Shown piece after piece: positions 43,585 through 52,149 of a stretch of DNA of 64,000 nt. The notes beneath the pieces are model-generated. The model saw only the letters and a list, made by a program, of their open reading frames with translations. It was not told the origin of the DNA and searched no databases. Location: NCBI GenBank assembly GCA_900543145.1, contig UQPZ01000001.1, positions 1 through 64,000 of the forward strand. Reading direction: 5' to 3'. Position numbers and translations under genes: made by a program. Positions within the stretch are counted from its first letter, which is position 1. Each line of letters begins with the position of its first letter. The stretch comes from an uncultured Ruminococcus sp. (GTDB lineage Bacteria > Bacillota > Clostridia > Oscillospirales > Ruminococcaceae).

Positions 43585-45372
43585 TTGAATATATTTAATA
43601 TAGTAGGAATGGCGGGCGGATTGGCTCTGTTCCTGTACGGAATGACGATTTTAAGCTCAGGTCTAGAAAAGGCTTCGGGCGGTTTGATGGAAAAGGTTCT
43701 TGCAAAAATGTCAAGCAACGTTTTCTCAGGCATACTTTTCGGCGCTCTTGTTACTGCGGCAGTACAGTCTTCCTCCGCAACAACAGTTATTGTTGTGGGA
43801 CTTGTTAACGCAGGACTTTTGAAGCTTAAAGGTGCAGTAGGAATAATTATGGGTGCGAATATCGGCACTACTGTAACTACTCAGATCCTGCGCCTTGCAA
43901 ATCTTGAGGGAGATACCGGAGGAGGTCTTTTTCTCGAGCTGTGCAAGCCGTCGAATTTTTCTGCGATCCTTGCCGTTGCAGGCATAATAATTATAATGAC
44001 CGCAAAGCGAAATAAAACAAAAACTGCCGGTGAAATAATGATGGGAATAGGTATTCTTTTTACGGGAATGCTTCTAATGCAGGAGAAGATCGCGCCGCTT
44101 GCCACGATGCCTCAGTTCAAGTCTATTTTCGCCGCTCTTAAGAATCCTGTTCTTGGGGTTTTGGTAGGAACGCTGTTTACTGCAGTAATACAAAGCTCCG
44201 CTGCGTCTATCGGAATTTTGCAGGCGCTTTCTGAAACAGGTCTGATAAGCTTTGCCGCCGCATTTCCGATAATTATGGGAACAAATATCGGTACCTGCGC
44301 TACTCCGCTTCTTTCAAGCATAGGCGCTTCCAAGAATGCGAAAAGAGCGGCAATGATCCATTTTTATTTCAATCTTATAGGAACGATAGTATTTCTTATT
44401 GCTGTTTATATTTTCCAATATACTATAGGACTGCCTTTCTGGAATAACAGCTTTGATACAGGCAGCATTGCAAATTTTCATACTATTTTTAATGTTTCAG
44501 TCACTATTCTTTTTCTTCCGTTTTATACGGTTCTGGAAAAGCTTGCGGTTGCTACAGTACGGGATTCTAAGCATGACGACGACGAGGACGGCGGATTCAC
44601 AAAAGAGGATCTTCTTGATGACAGATTTCTTGTTACTCCGAACGTAGCGATAGCTCAGGCTACCGAGGCGGTAGTACAGATGGGAGTATATGCTCAGAAG
44701 AATTTTGATTCGGTAAGAACGCTATTCGATAAATATGATCTGAAGGTCGTAGAAAAGATAAACGAGAGAGAGCAGCTTATTGACAGGCTGGAGGACAGGG
44801 TAGGCTCGTATCTTATAAAACTTAATGACTGCGGTCTGAATGAAAATGAAAACCGTTCTGTAACTACTCTCTTTCATTTGATCTCAGAGTTTGAACGTAT
44901 AGGGGATTATACGATAAATATAATGGAAACAGCCGAGCTATTATATGAAAAGGAATCAGGCTTTTCTGAAAAGGCAATGCAGGAGCTTAATGTTATTTCT
45001 GACGCGATACGGGAAATAATAAGGCTGGCTATAGAAACGACAAGAACGGGTGATATGAATATAGCGTCCTCTGTCGAGCCTCTTGAGGAGGTCGTTGACA
45101 GGCTTGTCGAAGAGCTGAAATCTATTCATATTGAAAGGGCTAAAAACGGAATATGCAATATTGAAATGGGAGTCAATTTTCTTGACATTCTTACTAATGT
45201 TGAAAGGATATCAGATCACTGTTCTAATATAGCGATTTATCTGATTGCCGATAACGTACATTACGATAATCTTAAAAAGCATGAATATCTTGATAAGCTT
45301 CATAAAAACGGACCTGTTGATTATGAAGAAAAGATAGAGAAATATGCGAGAAGGTTTTCGCTTCAGCAGTGA
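43585..45372 (+). CDS. Na+/phosphate cotransporter family protein with PhoU-like domain
   Basis: 595 residues. The N-terminal ~320 residues form the membrane part with two inverted Na_Pi repeats: VQSSSATTVIVVGLVNAGL near 55-72 and IQSSAASIGILQALSETGL near 195, each containing the QSS motif that binds Na+ and phosphate. A charged linker (DDDEDGG) leads to a C-terminal helical PhoU-like domain (about 360-560; FHLISEFERIGDYTINI, VERISDHCSNIAIYL). Such fused proteins are thought to import phosphate with Na+. The start is TTG (43585), with AAAGGA upstream. It would use the sodium gradient produced by the decarboxylase pump. Other substrates are possible. Confidence 0.88.
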   Translation: MNIFNIVGMAGGLALFLYGMTILSSGLEKASGGLMEKVLAKMSSNVFSGILFGALVTAAVQSSSATTVIVVGLVNAGLLKLKGAVGIIMGANIGTTVTTQILRLANLEGDTGGGLFLELCKPSNFSAILAVAGIIIIMTAKRNKTKTAGEIMMGIGILFTGMLLMQEKIAPLATMPQFKSIFAALKNPVLGVLVGTLFTAVIQSSAASIGILQALSETGLISFAAAFPIIMGTNIGTCATPLLSSIGASKNAKRAAMIHFYFNLIGTIVFLIAVYIFQYTIGLPFWNNSFDTGSIANFHTIFNVSVTILFLPFYTVLEKLAVATVRDSKHDDDEDGGFTKEDLLDDRFLVTPNVAIAQATEAVVQMGVYAQKNFDSVRTLFDKYDLKVVEKINEREQLIDRLEDRVGSYLIKLNDCGLNENENRSVTTLFHLISEFERIGDYTINIMETAELLYEKESGFSEKAMQELNVISDAIREIIRLAIETTRTGDMNIASSVEPLEEVVDRLVEELKSIHIERAKNGICNIEMGVNFLDILTNVERISDHCSNIAIYLIADNVHYDNLKKHEYLDKLHKNGPVDYEEKIEKYARRFSLQQ

Positions 45373-45391
45373 TCTCAAACTATTTGAACAT

Positions 45392-45424
45392 ACGGGGCGG
45401 AAGTATTTTTCCGTCCTGTTTTTG
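45392..45424 (+). terminator. Terminator after the Na/Pi transporter
   Basis: ACGGGGCGGAA pairs with TTCCGTCCTGT (two G-U pairs), followed by TTTTT. Confidence 0.75.
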
Positions 45425-45440
45425 AAAGGAATGATATATA

Positions 45441-45989
45441 ATGAAACTGCTGATAGTTGTTGATTATCAGAATGACTTTGTAGACGGTTCGCTGGGATTT
45501 GAGGAAGCTGAAAGGCTTGACAGTATTATAGCTTCTAAAATTGCACAGTACCGCAGAAACGGTGACGCAGTTGCGTTTACTCTCGATACTCATTACGATA
45601 ATTATAATGAAACTCAGGAGGGCAGAAAGCTCCCTGTTCCTCATTGCATAAAGGGAACAAGAGGACATGAGCTATACGGAAAAACCGCTAAACAAAGGCT
45701 TATGTGCGATATGGTATTTGAAAAAAACACTTTTCCGTCGCTTGAAATGGCTGAATATCTGAAGCAGAAAGAATATGAAAGCGTAGAGCTTGCAGGTCTG
45801 GTTTCAAATATCTGTGTTATTTCAAATGCCGTAATGGTCAAGGCTGCGCTTCCTGAGGCGGAAATTATTGTTGACGCAAGCTGTACAGCCGGTGCTGATA
45901 AGGCTCTGCATGAAAAGTGTCTTGACGTTATGGAGGGAATGCAGATAACGGTTTTGGGAAGAAATAAACAGAGGAAGGTAGATAAATGA
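45441..45989 (+). CDS. pncA: Nicotinamidase
   Basis: 182 residues, isochorismatase-like fold. It hydrolyses nicotinamide to nicotinate and ammonia, first step of NAD salvage. VDYQNDFVDGSL supplies the catalytic Asp, DTHYDNY and HCIKGTRGHEL the metal-binding region, and GLVSNICVISNAV the nucleophilic Cys. AAAGGA precedes the ATG. The stop overlaps the pncB start by four bases, so the two are translated together. Confidence 0.92.
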   Translation: MKLLIVVDYQNDFVDGSLGFEEAERLDSIIASKIAQYRRNGDAVAFTLDTHYDNYNETQEGRKLPVPHCIKGTRGHELYGKTAKQRLMCDMVFEKNTFPSLEMAEYLKQKEYESVELAGLVSNICVISNAVMVKAALPEAEIIVDASCTAGADKALHEKCLDVMEGMQITVLGRNKQRKVDK

Positions 45990-47431
45990 ATAATCTGAAC
46001 TATACAATGCTTTGTGATTTTTATGAGCTTACTATGGGAAGCGGATATTTTGTAAGCGGAATGAAAGATAAAATAACCTATTTTGATCTGTTTTTCAGGC
46101 AGATACCGGATAACGGGGGCTTTGCCATTGCCTGCGGTCTGGAGCAGGTCATAGAGTATATTGAAGATCTTCATTTTTCTGATGAAGATATAGAGTATTT
46201 AAAAAGCAAAAATATTTTTGACGGACGCTTTCTTGAATATCTCAGGGATTTCAAATTTACCGGAGATATTTATGCTGTTCCGGAGGGAACTGCAGTTTTT
46301 CCCAACGAACCGATAATTACAGTAAAAGCTCCCGCTATAGAAGCTCAGCTTATAGAAACCTATCTTTTGCTTACAGTAAATCATCAGTCGCTTATTGCTA
46401 CCAAGGCTAACAGAATAGTTCGGGCTGCGGACGGAAGAGCGGTTTCTGAATTCGGCTCAAGACGAGCGCACGGGGCTGACGCTGCTATACTCGGAGCAAG
46501 AGCGGCGGGAATAGGAGGCTGTTCCGCTACCGCCTGTACGATAACAGACCAGCTTTTTGGTTTTACTGCAACAGGAACTATGGCTCATTCATGGATTCAG
46601 ATGTTTGACGACGAATATACGGCGTTTAAAACCTACTGTGAATGCTACCCGAATTCTGTAACGCTGTTAGTAGATACCTATAATGTTCTCAAAAGCGGTA
46701 TTCCCAATGCGGTCAAGGCGTTTGACAATGTGTTGAAGCCGAATGGATTCAGACCTAAAGCAATACGGATCGATTCCGGGGATATCACATATTTGTCTAA
46801 GAAAGCTCGTGAGATGCTAGATAGTGCGGGATACGCTGATTGTAAGATCGTAGCATCAAATTCTTTAGATGAATATCTTATTCGGGATATGATATTTCAA
46901 GGAGCAAAGGTCGATCTGTTTGGAGTCGGCGAGCGTCTTATAACCTCAAAATCGCACCCTGTTTTCGGAGGCGTTTATAAGCTTGCGGCAGTTGAGGAAA
47001 ACGGTAAGATCATTCCGAAAATAAAAGTTTCGGAGAATGTTGCAAAGATAACTACGCCTCATTTTAAAAAGCTGTACCGCCTGTATGACAGAAAGAGCGG
47101 AAAAGCTATAGCAGATCAGCTTTGCGTTTACGACGAAGTAATTGACGACAGCAAAGAGCTTACTGTATTTGACCCGACATATACATGGAAAAAGAAAAAA
47201 ATTACTGATTTCTATGCTTTGGAGCTGCAGAAAACGATTTTCAAAGACGGTAATCTTGTTTATAAAAAGCCGTCCTATGATGAAATATGCGAATATTGCA
47301 GAGCTCAGGTAGCTACGCTTTGGGATGAAATAAAGCGTTTTGAAAATCCTCACACTTATTATGTGGATCTCTCTCAAAAGCTATGGAATGTGAAAAACCG
47401 GCTGCTTGCGGAAATAGAGGGTACAAACTGA
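45986..47431 (+). CDS. pncB: Nicotinate phosphoribosyltransferase
   Basis: 481 residues. It joins nicotinate to PRPP to give nicotinate mononucleotide, the step after PncA. The start LNYTMLCDFYELTMGSGYF is typical of the long Firmicutes type. SEFGSRRAHG contains the residues that bind the base and the phosphorylated His region, and IRIDSGDITYLSKKAR and VDLFGVGERLITSKSHPVFG bind phosphoribose. Overlap with pncA shows a two-gene NAD salvage operon. Confidence 0.95.
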   Translation: MNNLNYTMLCDFYELTMGSGYFVSGMKDKITYFDLFFRQIPDNGGFAIACGLEQVIEYIEDLHFSDEDIEYLKSKNIFDGRFLEYLRDFKFTGDIYAVPEGTAVFPNEPIITVKAPAIEAQLIETYLLLTVNHQSLIATKANRIVRAADGRAVSEFGSRRAHGADAAILGARAAGIGGCSATACTITDQLFGFTATGTMAHSWIQMFDDEYTAFKTYCECYPNSVTLLVDTYNVLKSGIPNAVKAFDNVLKPNGFRPKAIRIDSGDITYLSKKAREMLDSAGYADCKIVASNSLDEYLIRDMIFQGAKVDLFGVGERLITSKSHPVFGGVYKLAAVEENGKIIPKIKVSENVAKITTPHFKKLYRLYDRKSGKAIADQLCVYDEVIDDSKELTVFDPTYTWKKKKITDFYALELQKTIFKDGNLVYKKPSYDEICEYCRAQVATLWDEIKRFENPHTYYVDLSQKLWNVKNRLLAEIEGTN

Positions 47432-47493
47432 AATATTAGATCGTCGTTTTGTCAGCTGTTTGTTTGAATTCGTGGAAAAGAAAATATATAACA

Positions 47494-47539
47494 AAAAATT
47501 AATGCTCACTACTATCGGCTGTAATGAGCATTAATTTTC
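47494..47539 (+). terminator. Probable terminator of pncA-pncB
   Basis: AAAATTAATGCTCA pairs with TGAGCATTAATTTT across a 14-base loop, then TCTATAG. The stem is strong, the T-run lies within the 3' arm. Confidence 0.65.
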
Positions 47540-47573
47540 TATAGAATTATGAAAGGGAAAATTTCTATCAACA

Positions 47574-47683
47574 TTTGACAATTGGTAAAACTTAAAGTGC
47601 AGAACCTTTATAATATGCGACTTGGGGAATCGCTTGAGGGAAGTGAACTACGGACTGAACTTTAAGTTTTATCAGTTGTCAAA
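47574..47683. other. 110-nt element closed by a 25-base inverted repeat
   Basis: 47574-47598 (TTTGACAATTGGTAAAACTT...) pairs with 47659-47683 (...TTTTATCAGTTGTCAAA) over 25 bases with two G-U positions and no gaps. The 60-base interior has a GCGA/TCGC hairpin and purine-rich GGGGAATC and GAGGGAAG stretches. No open frame fits. It lies in the 527-bp gap between pncB and the two-component system. It may be a structured small RNA, a long operator or a tiny non-autonomous mobile element. No clear target-site duplication flanks it. Confidence 0.6.
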
Positions 47684-47867
47684 ACCGTAAGCTATAAGCG
47701 GCGGAGCATATTTTATTCATGCGTTCCCTGTTGACATTTATATAATAACAGTCCTGTGTGAACCAAATATGAATTTCAGGGTGCTTTTTTGGATATGCGG
47801 CAGGTAAAATTGTTAACTTTTTATTACTTCATTTTAGGGTCACGTTAATATCAACTTCATAAATAGC

Positions 47868-47876
47868 TGGTATAAT
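47868..47876 (+). promoter_or_regulatory. Possible extended -10 for the two-component operon
   Basis: TGG-TATAAT about 80 bases before the regulator gene; no good -35 is seen. Confidence 0.4.
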
Positions 47877-47958
47877 TAAGTTGTTGGGGAATATAGCTTT
47901 TTCAGTATTTATTATTGGCAGAAATTATTGTTCTTATACGTTAAAAGGGAGTGAATGT

Positions 47959-48639
47959 ATGTTTCAGGTACTGGTAGTAGAGGACGATTCAAGTCTGCGC
48001 AGGCTGATTTCCGCCGCCTTGAAGCAGAACGGCTACATACCGTTTACCGCTGAGGACGGTGAAAAGGCGCTTGACGTGCTTGAAAAAACAAATATTGATC
48101 TGATAATATCTGATATTATGATGCCGAATATGGACGGATACGAGCTTACCCGTCAGCTCAGACAGGCGAAATATGATATTCCTATATTAATGGTAACCGC
48201 AAAGGAAAGCTTTGAGGACAAGCAGAAGGGCTTTATGGCGGGAACTGACGATTATATGGTAAAGCCTATAGACATAAACGAGATGATTTTAAGAGTAGGA
48301 GCGTTACTAAGACGTGCAAGAATGGCGTCGGAGCATTCGCTTGTTATAGGGAACTGTACTCTTGATTATGACGCTGTTTCTGTGTCATTTAACGGAGAAC
48401 CCGGCGAAACGATACCTCAGAAAGAGTTTATGCTTCTTTTTAAGCTTCTGTCCTATCCAAATAAAATTTTTACTCGCCGTCAATTGCTTGACGAGCTTTG
48501 GGGAATGGAGAAAGAGGTTGATGAAAGAACGGTAGATGTTCATATCAAGCGTCTCAGAGAGCGTTACAGCGGAAACGGAGACTTTGAAATTGTAACGGTA
48601 AGAGGCTTGGGATATAAAGCGGTAAAGCTTTCAAACTAA
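47959..48639 (+). CDS. OmpR/PhoB-family response regulator
   Basis: 226 residues, starting at 47959 after AAGGGAG. The receiver domain (1-120) has the acidic pair VEDD (8-10), phosphoacceptor Asp52 in ISDIMMPNMDGYEL, and Lys in MVKPID. A winged-helix DNA-binding domain (about 130-224) carries LPQKEFMLLFKLL-like and RTVDVHIKRLRERY, GLGYKAV. The histidine kinase gene follows 19 bases later, so they form one two-component system. The target genes cannot be told from sequence; envelope stress or phosphate are guesses only. Confidence 0.93.
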   Translation: MFQVLVVEDDSSLRRLISAALKQNGYIPFTAEDGEKALDVLEKTNIDLIISDIMMPNMDGYELTRQLRQAKYDIPILMVTAKESFEDKQKGFMAGTDDYMVKPIDINEMILRVGALLRRARMASEHSLVIGNCTLDYDAVSVSFNGEPGETIPQKEFMLLFKLLSYPNKIFTRRQLLDELWGMEKEVDERTVDVHIKRLRERYSGNGDFEIVTVRGLGYKAVKLSN

Positions 48640-48658
48640 AAGATCGGAGGGAAGAGGG

Positions 48659-49966
48659 TTGAAAACAAGTTTACAGTTTAAGATGGCGCTTATGTTTTTT
48701 GTCGTTATGCTTGTTTCCGCTTCTATTTCGATCTCTGCCCTGCTGCTGATATTCAGTCCTATTATGGAGGATAATTCGGAGCAGCAGCTTCGTTCTGTAA
48801 CCTCTTCAATGGACGAGCTGGAAACTTTGGGGAAGTATACCACCGACGAAATAATAAATCTTTGTACCAACAGCTCCTTTTCCGTTAAAAAAATTGACCC
48901 GGGGGACAAGTCGCTGAAAGGAATAAAGGACGAGCTTAATGATAAGGGAACGGTTATTCAAGCTTCCGGCGTGCTTCCTAATGTTACTGCGGTTACTGTA
49001 GTTAACGGAGAGTATGTTGAAATTGACAGCTTTGCAAAAGAAAACGTGTATTGGGTAGTCAACTTTGTGGTTATTATAGCTTTTATAGTATGCATTATTC
49101 TCGGAACTGTAATTACTGCTTTTATTAGCCGCACTATACTTCAGCCTATCAGGGATCTCAATAAGGCCACAACAGAGGTAGCAAGAGGAAATTTCTCAGT
49201 TCGGGTACGCGAGCCGCTTGACGCTGAATACGGAACGCTTACCAGAAACTTTAACCGAATGGCGGAGGAGCTTTCGGGTATCGAAACTTTGAGAGGGGAT
49301 TTTATAAGCAATGTATCGCATGAATTCAAAACTCCCCTGGCTTCTATACAGGGTTTTGCCAAGCTGCTTCAGGACGATTCGCTTTCAGACAGCGACAGGT
49401 GTGAATATACTCAGATAATAATTGACGAAACAACCAGGCTATCGAAGCTAGCTTCAAATATTCTGAATCTTTCAAAGCTTGAAAATCAAACGACAATAGC
49501 GAATAAGACTAGATTTTCGCTTGACGAACAGTTCAGAAAGATAATTCTTATGCTGGAGCCTGAATGGTCCAAGAAGAATATAAATCTTGATATTGCTCTT
49601 GATGATATCTACTATTTCGGCAATGAAGAACTGATGGGTCAGATATGGCAGAATATTATTAACAATGCGATAAAGTTTACGCCTGATAACGGTGTAATAA
49701 AGGTTCAGCTTTACAGGACGGAAAGCAATATAACTGTCAGAATATCCGATAACGGAATAGGAATATCTCATGAGGCAAAAGAAAAAATATTTGAGAAGTT
49801 TTATCAGGGAGATCATTCAAGAAAAAACGAGGGCAACGGTCTGGGTCTGGCTTTGGTTAAGCGCATAATTGATCTGTGCGGAGGAAGGATATATGTTGAA
49901 AACCTTTACGAGGGCGGCGTATGCTTTGTTGTAGAACTGCCGTTTATTATTCAGGATATGAAGTGA
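48659..49966 (+). CDS. Membrane sensor histidine kinase
   Basis: 435 residues with a TTG start after CGGAGGGAAGAGG. Two membrane helices (about 8-33 and 131-157) flank a short ~95-residue outer sensor with no recognised fold. A HAMP domain follows (LQPIRDLNKATTEVARGNF), then HisKA with His221 in FISNVSHEFKTPLASI, and the ATPase domain with NNAIKFTPDNG, DNGIGIS and GNGLGLALVKRI. It autophosphorylates and passes phosphate to the regulator encoded just upstream. The small outer domain suggests sensing in or near the membrane. Confidence 0.93.
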   Translation: MKTSLQFKMALMFFVVMLVSASISISALLLIFSPIMEDNSEQQLRSVTSSMDELETLGKYTTDEIINLCTNSSFSVKKIDPGDKSLKGIKDELNDKGTVIQASGVLPNVTAVTVVNGEYVEIDSFAKENVYWVVNFVVIIAFIVCIILGTVITAFISRTILQPIRDLNKATTEVARGNFSVRVREPLDAEYGTLTRNFNRMAEELSGIETLRGDFISNVSHEFKTPLASIQGFAKLLQDDSLSDSDRCEYTQIIIDETTRLSKLASNILNLSKLENQTTIANKTRFSLDEQFRKIILMLEPEWSKKNINLDIALDDIYYFGNEELMGQIWQNIINNAIKFTPDNGVIKVQLYRTESNITVRISDNGIGISHEAKEKIFEKFYQGDHSRKNEGNGLGLALVKRIIDLCGGRIYVENLYEGGVCFVVELPFIIQDMK

Positions 49967-50015
49967 ATTTCAGTGTCTGATGTATATGCAGTTATAAGCT
50001 TGAAAAATCAGATAT

Positions 50016-50042
50016 AAACACTATATATGGTATATAGTGTTT
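50016..50042. promoter_or_regulatory. Perfect 12-bp inverted repeat before the RHH-like gene
   Basis: AAACACTATATA-TGG-TATATAGTGTTT lies 63 bases before the small RHH-like gene. It has no T-run after it. It could be an operator for that protein or a weak terminator for the kinase gene. Confidence 0.6.
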
Positions 50043-50104
50043 GAAAATAGTCAAATAAAATAATAGCAATACGCACAAATAATAATATAAAAGCAGGTGT
50101 TTTT

Positions 50105-50311
50105 ATGGACAATATGCACAAATTGAAACCAAATACGACAGCGTATAAAAATGAATATAATAAAAGGAACTATGTACAATTTAATGTCAGAATTAAAACA
50201 GAAATTAATCAACAGATAACAAATTATTGTAAAGAAAAGGGAATAAGCAAGGCTGATTTTTTAGTTAAATGTATTAATTTATTAGATAACAGCCAAGGTT
50301 TAGACAGATGA
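50105..50311 (+). CDS. Small ribbon-helix-helix-like protein (68 aa)
   Basis: Starts after AGGTG. The middle part, YVQFNVRIKTEINQQITNYCKEKG split over ~22-44, reads as a short strand followed by two helices, the layout of ribbon-helix-helix DNA-binding proteins such as Arc or MetJ and of antitoxins; SKADFLVKCINLLDN is the second helix. It is AT-rich compared with its neighbours. No toxin gene is adjacent: the following 218 bases hold only an imperfect inverted repeat (50378-50425) and a terminator. It may be an orphan regulator or a leftover of a mobile element. Confidence 0.6.
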   Translation: MDNMHKLKPNTTAYKNEYNKRNYVQFNVRIKTEINQQITNYCKEKGISKADFLVKCINLLDNSQGLDR

Positions 50312-50447
50312 TTTTATTATCAATAAATCAGATTTAATTAAAAAGTCAATATGGGAGTATATGGATAGCCGCAAATAGTATACACATTGCACAAAAATAT
50401 TGAATGAACTTGTGCATATTGTATATCAGAAGAGTTTCAGTAATATA

Positions 50448-50507
50448 AAACAGCCTCCGAACGATTCAATAGTAAAATTACTATTAGATCATAAGAAGGC
50501 TGTTTTT
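50448..50507. terminator. Bidirectional terminator region
   Basis: AAACAGCCT pairs with AGGCTGTTT and encloses an inner AATAGTA/TACTATT hairpin, with A and T runs outside. It ends the HD gene on the minus strand and any transcript from the RHH-like gene. Confidence 0.75.
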
Positions 50508-50529
50508 AAATACCTGATAAATAAACGAT

Positions 50530-51069
50530 CTATGCAGAATAGCTTTTGTTTTTTGAAAAGCTTCTGCATTTTTCCTTAACAACATTGGAAATGTGAGTAC
50601 CTATCTCAAGTGCTGCGGCGTATTTGTCTATCATTACAATTACATAACTTTCGGCATATCGGGGAAACTTGATCGTAAGCGGCCACATATGCTTAACTAT
50701 CATATCGGCTTCACGTTTTGTAATATCAAAATTCTGCTTTGCGTTGTCAAGCGCAATATGAGGATGACGCATTCCGTGAGGTTTTTCACCGCGCTGACGT
50801 TCTCTTTCTCTCCAATCGTAAAGGAAGAGATCGTGAAGCAAACCGGCTCTCGCGGCTTGTTTTGAATCCAGTCCGAGCTTACGGCATACAAGATAATTAT
50901 AATATGATACGTTCAGACAGTGCTGATAACAAGTTGTGCTGTAATGATGACGGAAATTTTTCATCTGTTTTACAACATCGCTGTCAAGCAGATCTTTTAC
51001 AAATTCAAAATACTCCTGAGCTTCCTTTGAGGTTTCAATACGGTATTTTGAACCGATCGCTTTTGACAT
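50530..51069 (-). CDS. HD-domain phosphohydrolase
   Basis: 179 residues, starting at the second ATG (51069), eight bases after AGAGGT; the first ATG (51075) is too close. His and Asp ligands of an HD domain are visible: YQHCLNVSYYNYLV, AGLLHDLFLYDW and ADMIVKHMWPL, then VIVMIDKYAAALE. The substrate is unknown. Similar short HD proteins in Clostridia are annotated only as HD superfamily hydrolases. It is a single-gene unit. Confidence 0.85.
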   Translation of the reverse strand: MSKAIGSKYRIETSKEAQEYFEFVKDLLDSDVVKQMKNFRHHYSTTCYQHCLNVSYYNYLVCRKLGLDSKQAARAGLLHDLFLYDWRERERQRGEKPHGMRHPHIALDNAKQNFDITKREADMIVKHMWPLTIKFPRYAESYVIVMIDKYAAALEIGTHISNVVKEKCRSFSKNKSYSA

Positions 51070-51216
51070 TGGCATTACCTCTTTTCAATATCTGAAAGAT
51101 TGAGTTATAAGTTTTTGTGAATGATGTCAGTAATGTTTAAAATTAATTGTGCATTCTGACAAATATATTATATCTCGGTTTACCTAAAAAGTCAAGGTCA
51201 ATTAATGACAATATAT

Positions 51217-52149
51217 TTACAAATCAATGTCAGCCGCAAGCTCCGGAATTTCAAAATATAAATTTCCGTAAAATTCCGGGATAAAACCGCAGTCGGCTGA
51301 AAATCTTTCCTGATAGTACCCGTTAAAATCGTGTTTAAGAAGTTCACTTACGACCGAGTTGTATTCAAACGTTGTAGTTTTTCTGTTTATCTCTTTAAAC
51401 TCGGACGCTTTGAAAACAGGCGTATACTGACTCATAAGGCTTACAAGTATCTCGTTGCTGCGAAATGTTTTTCCTAGCCATTCGATCAGCTTGATGGAAT
51501 CATGTCTGCAGCTGGGAAGAATAAGATGGCGAACGACAACTCCTTTTTTAAGCATTCCGTTTTTATCAAATACAGGATCTCCTGTTATCTGATGCATTTT
51601 TATTATCGCTTCAGAACAGCGGCTGAAATAATCTTTAGCTTTAGAATATTTAAAGGCTATATCGCTGCTGTAATACTTTAGGTCAGGCAGAAATATATCT
51701 ATATATCCTTTCAGAAGCTCAAGGGTTTCTGTCTTTTCATATCCTCCGCTGTTATATACTATAGGCAGGTTCAGTCTGCTGCCGCATAAATCCAGCGCAG
51801 AAAGTATCTGAGGTACAAAGTGCGTAGGATTAACAAGATTAATATTTTCGGCTCCCTTTTCCTGAAGCATTATAAATATTGAAGCAAGCTGTTTGACGGA
51901 AATTTCAAAGCCTTTATTTTCGGCAGATATTTCATAATTCTGACAAAAGCAGCATTTTAGCGGACAGCCTGAAAAGAATACTGTTCCTGAACCGTTATTA
52001 CCGCTTATGCAAGGCTCTTCCCAAAAATGAAGCTCCGCTCTGGCGATCCTTACAGCTGAACCTTCGCCGCAGTAACCGTTTTTTTCATAGCGGTTAACTC
52101 CGCAGCTGCGGGGACACAGCATACATCGTTCAAGAAGATTATTCTGCAT
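51217..52149 (-). CDS. Radical SAM protein of the PflA/PflX-like type
   Basis: 310 residues. GCPLKCCFCQNYE carries the CxxxCxxC cluster that binds the 4Fe-4S cluster and cleaves S-adenosylmethionine. An N-terminal Cys-rich segment (ERCMLCPRSCGVNRYE) and CG between 26 and 28 may hold a second metal site. VYNSGGYEKTETLELLKGYI, split about 128-147, and LPDLKYYS are typical of PflX-type proteins annotated as putative pyruvate formate-lyase activating enzymes, whose substrates are mostly unknown. It overlaps the preceding zinc-ribbon gene by 11 bases. Confidence 0.85.
   Translation of the reverse strand: MQNNLLERCMLCPRSCGVNRYEKNGYCGEGSAVRIARAELHFWEEPCISGNNGSGTVFFSGCPLKCCFCQNYEISAENKGFEISVKQLASIFIMLQEKGAENINLVNPTHFVPQILSALDLCGSRLNLPIVYNSGGYEKTETLELLKGYIDIFLPDLKYYSSDIAFKYSKAKDYFSRCSEAIIKMHQITGDPVFDKNGMLKKGVVVRHLILPSCRHDSIKLIEWLGKTFRSNEILVSLMSQYTPVFKASEFKEINRKTTTFEYNSVVSELLKHDFNGYYQERFSADCGFIPEFYGNLYFEIPELAADIDL

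Noticed and set aside
45641..46174. 177-aa minus-strand frame over pncA/pncB
   Set aside because: Antisense to two well-identified overlapping genes and without a ribosome site or recognisable motif.
47574..47683. Inverted-repeat element called outright as a MITE
   Set aside because: No convincing target-site duplication flanks it (CA left, AC right) and no second copy or transposase is in the window, so it stays undetermined.
47730..47750. TTGACATTTATATAATA as a promoter before the two-component genes
   Set aside because: The spacing between TTGACA and TATAAT is far below 17 bases, so it cannot act as a sigma-A promoter in that pairing.
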